Source of the DNA: Stemphylium vesicarium
Taxonomy: Eukaryota; Ascomycota; Dothideomycetes; Pleosporales; Pleosporaceae
DNA: 64,000 nt
NCBI GenBank assembly: GCA_004380135.1
Contig: QXCR01000009.1
Location: 248,001 to 312,000, forward strand
Direction: 5' to 3'
Position numbers and translations under genes: made by a program. The notes beneath the pieces were generated by a model. The model ran no database searches. It was not told the origin of the DNA and saw nothing but the letters and a program-made list of their open reading frames with translations. Shown here piece after piece: positions 57,849 through 64,000 of this stretch (position 1 is its first letter; each line of letters begins with the position of its first letter).

Positions 57849-58880
57849 GCTGTCTCGGAAGAAGGCGAGCAAAGGGAGAAGCCTGACACCCGCATCTGTT
57901 GGCGGTTTGTTCCGAAGAAATGGCACGGCTGGCAGCTGAAAATCGCAGAGCGCGTGGGAGTGAGCACTGAAGGTGCCACGGTATACGAGCCATGGAGGTA
58001 CATAAGGCAGTACTTTTGGGCCGCGCCTGGCGGATGGTTCGTCGTGTGTTCTGCCGAATGAAACTCCGCCGGGGTGACAGCTTCCCCGCACTTCACCCTC
58101 CCTGCGTGACACTACCCCACGTTTTAACCCCAGCCTCTGCTCTGTCGCACGAAATCATCACAATGCCCACCGCAGTCGACGTTCTATGCGACTGAGCGGA
58201 TAGCCACATATGGATACCGTCCTCATATACTCAATTCTGGCTTTTCTAGAAGAAGAGCCGCTTCTACAAAAGCAAGGTGAATATTCCCTCACCCGTGCAT
58301 CCGAGGAGGCACGGTGGGGCGCGTCCCGACACTACGGTTCCTTCCTGTTTAGGACGCTTGGGAGCTATGCGTCCATCCAACAAAGCGTCGTACATGGAGA
58401 CTGATCCCACGAATCCTCCTGCTGACGTGTTGGGTTTCCTGGACGAATAAGACAATCAGCTTACTTACTCGATGCTCGCTGAAGCGTGAGACCATTGTTC
58501 AAGACCAGATCTCTACATTAAGGCGATGCTGGAGCAATAAAAAGAGATGGTAGGGGTAGAGAGGTACCGAGGCCAAGGCGGAAGACCAGGCTCGATCGCG
58601 ATCAGGTTCACCAGTCACTGCATGAAGAAGGTATGTTTCTTAAAGAAATCATGTTACATTACGTTTACAGTTGGACTAAAATCATTCTAAGGAATGACTA
58701 GGCAGCGGGCATAAAAGCCCAAAACTAAAGCCAAACTGCTATATACAGAAGAGAAGAAGAGAATGATACTCGTAAACATTGACCGATTCCATCACCACCG
58801 ATATTTTCCACCCTCACGATGCGAACACAAGTCGTTGCTGTTGCTGCGATAGCAATAGGCTGTTACTCGTCGCGATTGAT
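57849..58880. other. Intergenic
   Basis: Promoter of the transhydrogenase gene and 3' flank of the secreted protein gene. No gene supported. Confidence 0.5.
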
Positions 58881-60209
58881 CTAGAAAGACCAGCCACCCC
58901 AGTTGAAGCTGGCGTTGACATCAACGTCCCAGGTGAAAGACTTCTGGCAACCCCACTTGGAGGTACCACCGACGCTGATGTCGAGGTTGGCCTGAGCGGG
59001 AGAGAACTGCTTGGTGAAGAGACGGCAGTGGGTACCGAAACCGACACCGGCCTTCTCGAGGTAAGCAGCCTGGAACTGGACGCAGCCACCCTTGTTCATG
59101 CCGAACATGGAGAGCCACATGCCGATGATGCCGTGCTTGCGGTTGACCTCGTTCTGCTTCTGGGCGTAAGCGGCGCAGAGAGAAGGATCGAAAGGACCGG
59201 GGAAGGTAGTCTGGCCCATGCAGAAGGGCTGCTGGTTGTGGAGCTTCTTGCCGCACGACTGAGGCTTGCTGCAAGAAGGAGGAGTAGGAGGAGTGTAGGT
59301 CTGCTTGTTGTAACCGTTGGATCCGACAATGACAACTTCGAAGCCGTCCTGGCCCTGGCCGTTGTTGGTAGCAGACTCCTTCTTGACATCCTGACCCCAG
59401 AGAGTGCACTTAAAGCGGGTGACGGAGTCGGGCTTGTCGCAAGAGCACTGGCGCGGGTTCCACTTAGGGTCGCGCTCAATGAAAAGGTTGAAGCCAGTGC
59501 AGGTCTTGGTGTCAGTGCACTTGGCAGCGCAAGCGGCAGTGTCGTAGCTAGTGAGTTCGTAGTATCCGAGGTATCCGCTGCCCGAAACCGAGCCGCTCAA
59601 GTCCTTGAAGGATTGAGTCCAGCCGGAAGGAGTCTTAGCCTCGTTGGCAAGCTTGTGGTAGACGTCGTTGTTCTTGAAGGCGTCGACAGTGTCGGGGGTG
59701 GTCAGAGGTCCGTAGGCGTTGGGCTGAGCAGCGCATGGGTCATCAGGGTTGATGAATCCGCAGTAGGTGCCAACCTCGATTTCGGTGGCACAGGCCGGGT
59801 CGGCAGTGAAAGCGTAGGTGTTGACCCAGTCGACTGGGTGGCAGGAAGATGGTGCAAGGTTGGTCGACTCGGGATTGGCAGCAGGGGCAGCAGTGGTGGT
59901 AGGAGCCTTGGTGGGGGCAGGAGCAGCGGGCTTCTCCTGAGGCTGGTTCCAGCTCCACCAGAAGGTAGGGTCGCGGGCCTCGAGGCCGGCGCTCCTCTTT
60001 GCCTGCTGGGCAGTGGCAACGCCAGTGGCAGCAGCAGCGGCGTTGTCCTGGGCCTTGGCCTGGTTGTAGACAGACTCCGCAGTCACCTGGGCACCAGGAC
60101 CCTGGGCGACGTTGTTTGGAATGGCATCGAATTGCTTGAGGTCGAATGCCTGGGGTGCAGGAGAAGCTGCAACGAGGGCAGCAGCCCCGAGGAGAAGGTA
60201 GGAACGCAT
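58881..60209 (-). CDS. Secreted Cys-rich protein of unknown function
   Basis: A single exon of 442 residues starting MRSYLLLGAAALVAASPAPQ, a clear signal peptide. A propeptide-like stretch ends in QAKRSAGLEARD with Lys-Arg and Glu-Ala-Arg sites. An Ala/Pro/Thr linker follows, then a large Cys-rich region with blocks YCGFINPDDPCAAQPNAYGP, GYYELTSYDTAACAAKC, GFNLFIERDPKWNPRQCSCD and VVIVGSNGYNKQTYTPP. This arrangement is common in secreted proteins of filamentous ascomycetes; the Cys-rich core recalls PAN/apple-type folds, but I cannot confirm it. Codon use is strongly biased, with long antisense open frames as a by-product, which suggests high expression. No catalytic motif is visible. Confidence 0.85.
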   Translation of the reverse strand: MRSYLLLGAAALVAASPAPQAFDLKQFDAIPNNVAQGPGAQVTAESVYNQAKAQDNAAAAATGVATAQQAKRSAGLEARDPTFWWSWNQPQEKPAAPAPTKAPTTTAAPAANPESTNLAPSSCHPVDWVNTYAFTADPACATEIEVGTYCGFINPDDPCAAQPNAYGPLTTPDTVDAFKNNDVYHKLANEAKTPSGWTQSFKDLSGSVSGSGYLGYYELTSYDTAACAAKCTDTKTCTGFNLFIERDPKWNPRQCSCDKPDSVTRFKCTLWGQDVKKESATNNGQGQDGFEVVIVGSNGYNKQTYTPPTPPSCSKPQSCGKKLHNQQPFCMGQTTFPGPFDPSLCAAYAQKQNEVNRKHGIIGMWLSMFGMNKGGCVQFQAAYLEKAGVGFGTHCRLFTKQFSPAQANLDISVGGTSKWGCQKSFTWDVDVNASFNWGGWSF

Positions 60210-63200
60210 TTTTAAAGATTGTATAGAATAGGAGTCAAGAGAGAATGGTTGTGTAAGCGACTGTGAAGTGGTGAAGACCGATGTTGATGATGAGATGTTA
60301 TGCCGTCTGGCAGAGGACCTTATATACAACTACGCGCTCTCGGTCTTGCCCTCTCTACCTCGGTGGCTCAGTAAGAATTTGGTATCGATGTCATGAGTGG
60401 AGCCACAAACACCGCCGGTATGTTTGGCCTATCTCCCTGACTGGAGTTGGCGGCTGTACCTGAAAACAATAGTCTACTAAACTTTAGCCTAGCTCCGGGT
60501 GAATTGTCATGCCCGCCAACGCCGGGAACGTGCAAGCACACGCAGGTACAGCTACGCTAGTACCAGCTAGAAGCCGTGGAGTTTACTACAGGCCCCACTC
60601 GACACTAGAAGCCAGTGATTCATGCTCTTTTTTCATCATAGGACTATTTCCTGAGGACGTTGATGTGCATGTGGGAATAATCCGAGCAGTAGTACGCTCA
60701 CCAGAGCTACATCTTCAACGCTACATCGTGGGTGAGCGAAATTCAAACTCCTGCTACATCCCTATTATTAGTGTTCTTCGTCCTGATGCCCTCGCGTCAT
60801 GGCCAAGACGACTCACCAAGCGAAAGCTTAGCTATTTTTGAGTGACGGTTGGCGTTCTAAAGCCCCGCTAAATCTGTTAGCTCGCAGGCCACTGTTTACT
60901 ATTTCGATAGTTTCCTTCAGGGGTGCAAAGATGGACTCACAAAGGTACCGATCTGCTAGCCAGGGGTACTGTGTTCGCGCTAACGTTTGAGCAGCGTTGA
61001 ACCTTCGAGGCTGGCCTAGGCCGTGCTCATGCTCGTCTGGATATCTACACCTGACTAGAGACACTCCTTAAGCATGTCCAAAGTTATTTGCGATACGATG
61101 CTATACGATGCCATGCGCGTGAGGGAGTCTAATCATGTCATTCCCAGAACGTGTTTAGCCCTCAACCCGCGACCAGGTACTCGATTCACAGCCAAGCTTT
61201 GGTATCTGCAACATGCAAGCGCGATTTGCGCAAGGGTGTTGGATCACAAACAGTAAAGCGAAGTGGAAGGGCCAGTCTGTGGTGCTCCGAAGGATACTAG
61301 ATAGTTTTCCTAGCTGTGGCGAAGAGAGGCTGGCATGAATGAGCTACGACTAGAGTGAACTCCCAAGTGTTCAACTGCTTGGCCGAGCTGTGGTGGGTTC
61401 TAGAGTTGCAAAGGCTTCTCAAGCCGAGGACAATCGCGTAAACATGCTCAACGAGTGTTGCAAAAGTCATGCAGGGCGTGACTGTGTACCATGGTAGTAT
61501 GCGTGGGGCAGGGTCTTGGTGCCCGGCCGATCTTTAGGAGCCTCTTGTACACCGGTATGAGTCCTATGCAAACAATCGCCCTGCGTGCGCGGGTAGCCTC
61601 GCGGATCTACGGCAACAAGGCCCGCTTGATGATGTTTGCAAGGCCATCGCACGATGAACTTACTGCCCAGGTCTCCGAGCGAGGCCGAAGCGCGATGTGG
61701 TCCGAAAAGTCACCAGGGTTGCATCGTTTACGAGATGGATTTGTGATGAAGCATCATAGTGCATGGGCGAAGGCCTCGGTTGGCGACACGATGATTGTTG
61801 GTGTTCTCGGTTTCAGGAGACGGCGACGAAATTCTCCAGTGGATCGCTTCGGAGCGAATGGGGTGGAGACTAACGGCTCGGTCGATCTTACTAGCGGCGC
61901 TAGGTCCGCCCAGCATGCCTCAGCCTCACCCCCCTCGACCCAGACCACCAGTACTGCCACAGTAACAACGGCTTTCCTCTGTCACCAGACTTTGCTAACC
62001 GGCATCCGCCTGTCTCAGCTGTATTTTCAATCCTTTCTGGCGTCATTACTCCTCACTACGACTTGTGGCTTGACGTCAATTTGGTTGCCTAACATGACGG
62101 AATGTGCTGCTATCATCATCCTGCATGGTCGAGGATCACACCGGCAGCACTACGGGGCACCACCCTTCTGAATTGTGGTATTAGCTTGAAGACTCCTGCG
62201 TCGATGCTGCACGAGCTTTGGTCACTACCGCTGCAGCGCTCCTTGAGCTCTGCGGGATCCACCAGACCAGATTCAGCCACTCCAGGCCAAAGATGCGAAC
62301 GCGAAACGGGTATAGCTCCGGGTGCAAGAGCCACTTTGACCTTTTCTGGCCCGCCTGACGGGCGGTACTTCTTATCCTGGCGATACGATACGGCCGAGAT
62401 CCGCCTACGCGACGACCGAGAGTTTCTGCGGCATCCACCCACACGGGCAAATGCTATTCTCGATAGGGAAGCAGATGCTGTCCCCCAGCCTTCATGATGC
62501 TCAATAAACCTTTGCTCATGTTTTACCAGTCAAAGGACCAAGGTCACACCTGTGCTAAATTTGCATGCCGTCACGATCTGCTTTCGTCGTTCGCTTAGAT
62601 ACCGGAATTCGTCCGGGACACGCTACCACACGTCGAGGTTATAAACGTGCCTAGACTCCTCGAAGGGTTTTCCTACACAGGTTAGCTCACCACTGAACGC
62701 ATTGTCCCATGCGCAGCGTACGAGTTTGGTCGTTGTCAACGCATGTCGTCCAAGTGCCTGCGCCACTTTCTTCAACATTAGAGTCACCAACGGAGCTGAA
62801 CATCTGAGTTTTATCGGACCTGGTTCTTCATCATTACAGTTTTCATGTCCACTACGAGGTGGCTGAGGTGCTAGTGTTGTTGATTGGCGTCCCTTCTGTG
62901 GCGACTCCGACGAGTGTCAGTGGTGATGACATCGGCCGCGCATGGCCTGTATTTGGTAGCGTGCGGAGTCTGCCAAAATCTTGCACTTTGCATATGGCTT
63001 TCGAAAACCACGCGACGGGCTTCCTTAGGTTACAGGCATCGTTTCTTTTAACTCTGGCAAGTCGGACACGCCACAAAGCCTTCTGAGTTCTCAAAGCAGT
63101 GAAGATTGCGTACTCGACGATAGCAGGAGATGTTTCCCAGCTGTCAGACAAGGTCTACTCAAAGTCCTGGTATCCAAAAGTCATATAAGAGGGGTGGTTA

Positions 63201-64000
63201 AACAAACCGATTGCCTACGCTTATGCTCAAAATTGGGTCGGTCCTCTTTTTGGTCTTGCAGTTATTGGGGGCCTGGGTCGCTCTCGACTTTCCGGATTTT
63301 GGGCATCATCTTATTGTATACTCTGGAGTCAGAGTTAGTGACGATGGGCGCCCTCTCGTGCTTCTGGGGGTTCCAGTCTACCTTTCATTTCTTCGGATAC
63401 ACATTGCAAAATCGCCTACGGTCACGTCCATCTCAAGCCAGTATATGATTGTTTTCTATCATGCCCGCTGCAATGGCGCAAGGGGTCATTGGTGAGTCGA
63501 CGGCTATGGGATTCTTTTCGCTCAGATGTTCGGATATTCAGCACGGTAATGACCAAAAGCTTCATAACTTCGCACCTTGAATTATCCGGAAGCGACCATA
63601 TTACCGGCAGCCGAGAATTGAGTCAAATTGAAAGAAACCACGGTATTATCCATGCGCGTTCATATACGAAGAGATTAGAAAGAAGGCTCAGTGATCAGCA
63701 TTGTTGTCTACACTACATATCATGCATATCCAGTGTCTAGTATGCAGATTCTAAACACCATACGGCTGATGAAATGCCCCGGTTAAACCCTGCATATTGA
63801 ATCGGAACAGACGAGCGAGCGCTTGCTAGATCGCATATTACCCAATTAAGCGACCCGTTTACCGAGCACGTCCATATTGCGGATTTAATTACCATGTACT
63901 AGTCGAGACCATGTTCTGTAAGCACAACGTTCCAAAATCTCGGGATTCGCGGTATGCGGGATTCGACGTACAGCCTAGCTACGGGAGCCGTTGTCGGACG
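60210..64000. other. Gene-poor right end, 3.8 kb
   Basis: No gene can be supported. The longest frame (61491-62171, plus) includes IIILHGRGSH, which recalls the nucleophile-side motif of carboxylesterases, but nothing else in it fits and it ends soon after. Frames near 62852-63151 and 63194-63495 are short and unrecognised. The start of this stretch is the promoter of the secreted protein gene. Confidence 0.45.

Noticed and set aside
58779..60215. 478-residue plus-strand open frame
   Set aside because: It lies antisense to the secreted protein gene and is Gly/Val/Leu/Ser-repetitive, as produced by strong codon bias on the other strand.
61491..62171. 226-residue frame with IIILHGRGSH
   Set aside because: One short match to a carboxylesterase-like motif; the rest has no esterase features and the frame stops soon after.
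1..64000. CRISPR arrays, tRNA or rRNA genes, operons
   Set aside because: No spaced repeats or tRNA arms were recognised by eye, and the genome is eukaryotic. A tRNA scan would be needed to exclude a missed tRNA.

Overview
The window is fungal nuclear DNA. Genes are split by short (about 45-60 nt) GT-AG introns, gene density is moderate, and the gene set is typical of filamentous ascomycetes: a class II hydrophobin, a Zn2Cys6 regulator, RTA1-like and rhodopsin-type membrane proteins, a tannase/feruloyl-esterase-family protein and a DUF3433 protein. A Dothideomycete, probably one of the Pleosporales, is my inference from the secreted-protein types; no species is claimed. For intron-containing genes I rebuilt the splice sites by hand, and every multi-exon CDS listed comes out a multiple of three.

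Layout. 0-4 kb: relic of a DNMT5-type DNA methyltransferase/SNF2 gene. 4.5-12.9 kb: a 2H-phosphoesterase, two single-pass membrane proteins that converge, a seven-helix rhodopsin-domain protein and a small secreted or GPI-type protein. 13.7-15.3 kb: an amino-acid permease, then a 4.8 kb gene-poor stretch up to a hydrophobin at 20.1 kb. 20.9-32 kb: a decayed proline-rich membrane protein, a ketopantoate reductase, a third single-pass membrane protein, a decayed F-box gene, a large PXA/PX sorting nexin and a hotdog thioesterase on a shared divergent promoter. 32.9-36.8 kb: a DUF3433 membrane-protein gene broken by miniature transposons. 37.6-46 kb: esterase, Zn2Cys6 factor, RTA1-like protein and two BTB proteins. 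47.5-60.2 kb: mostly conserved genes (catalase, a small hypothetical protein, a PHD-finger chromatin protein, mitochondrial transhydrogenase and a secreted Cys-rich protein). The last 3.8 kb has no supportable gene.

The strongest unusual signal is gene decay linked to transposition. Four genes are clearly broken (DNMT5-like, proline-rich, F-box, DUF3433), while their neighbours are intact at single-base level, so poor sequence quality is an unlikely cause. In and beside the DUF3433 gene I find three 128-163 bp non-autonomous elements with terminal inverted repeats and 7-8 bp target-site duplications, as expected for hAT-type MITEs. For two of them, removing the element and one duplication copy restores the gene's reading frame. 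The DNMT5 relic carries an 8-bp + 3-bp + 8-bp duplication that looks like a hAT excision footprint.
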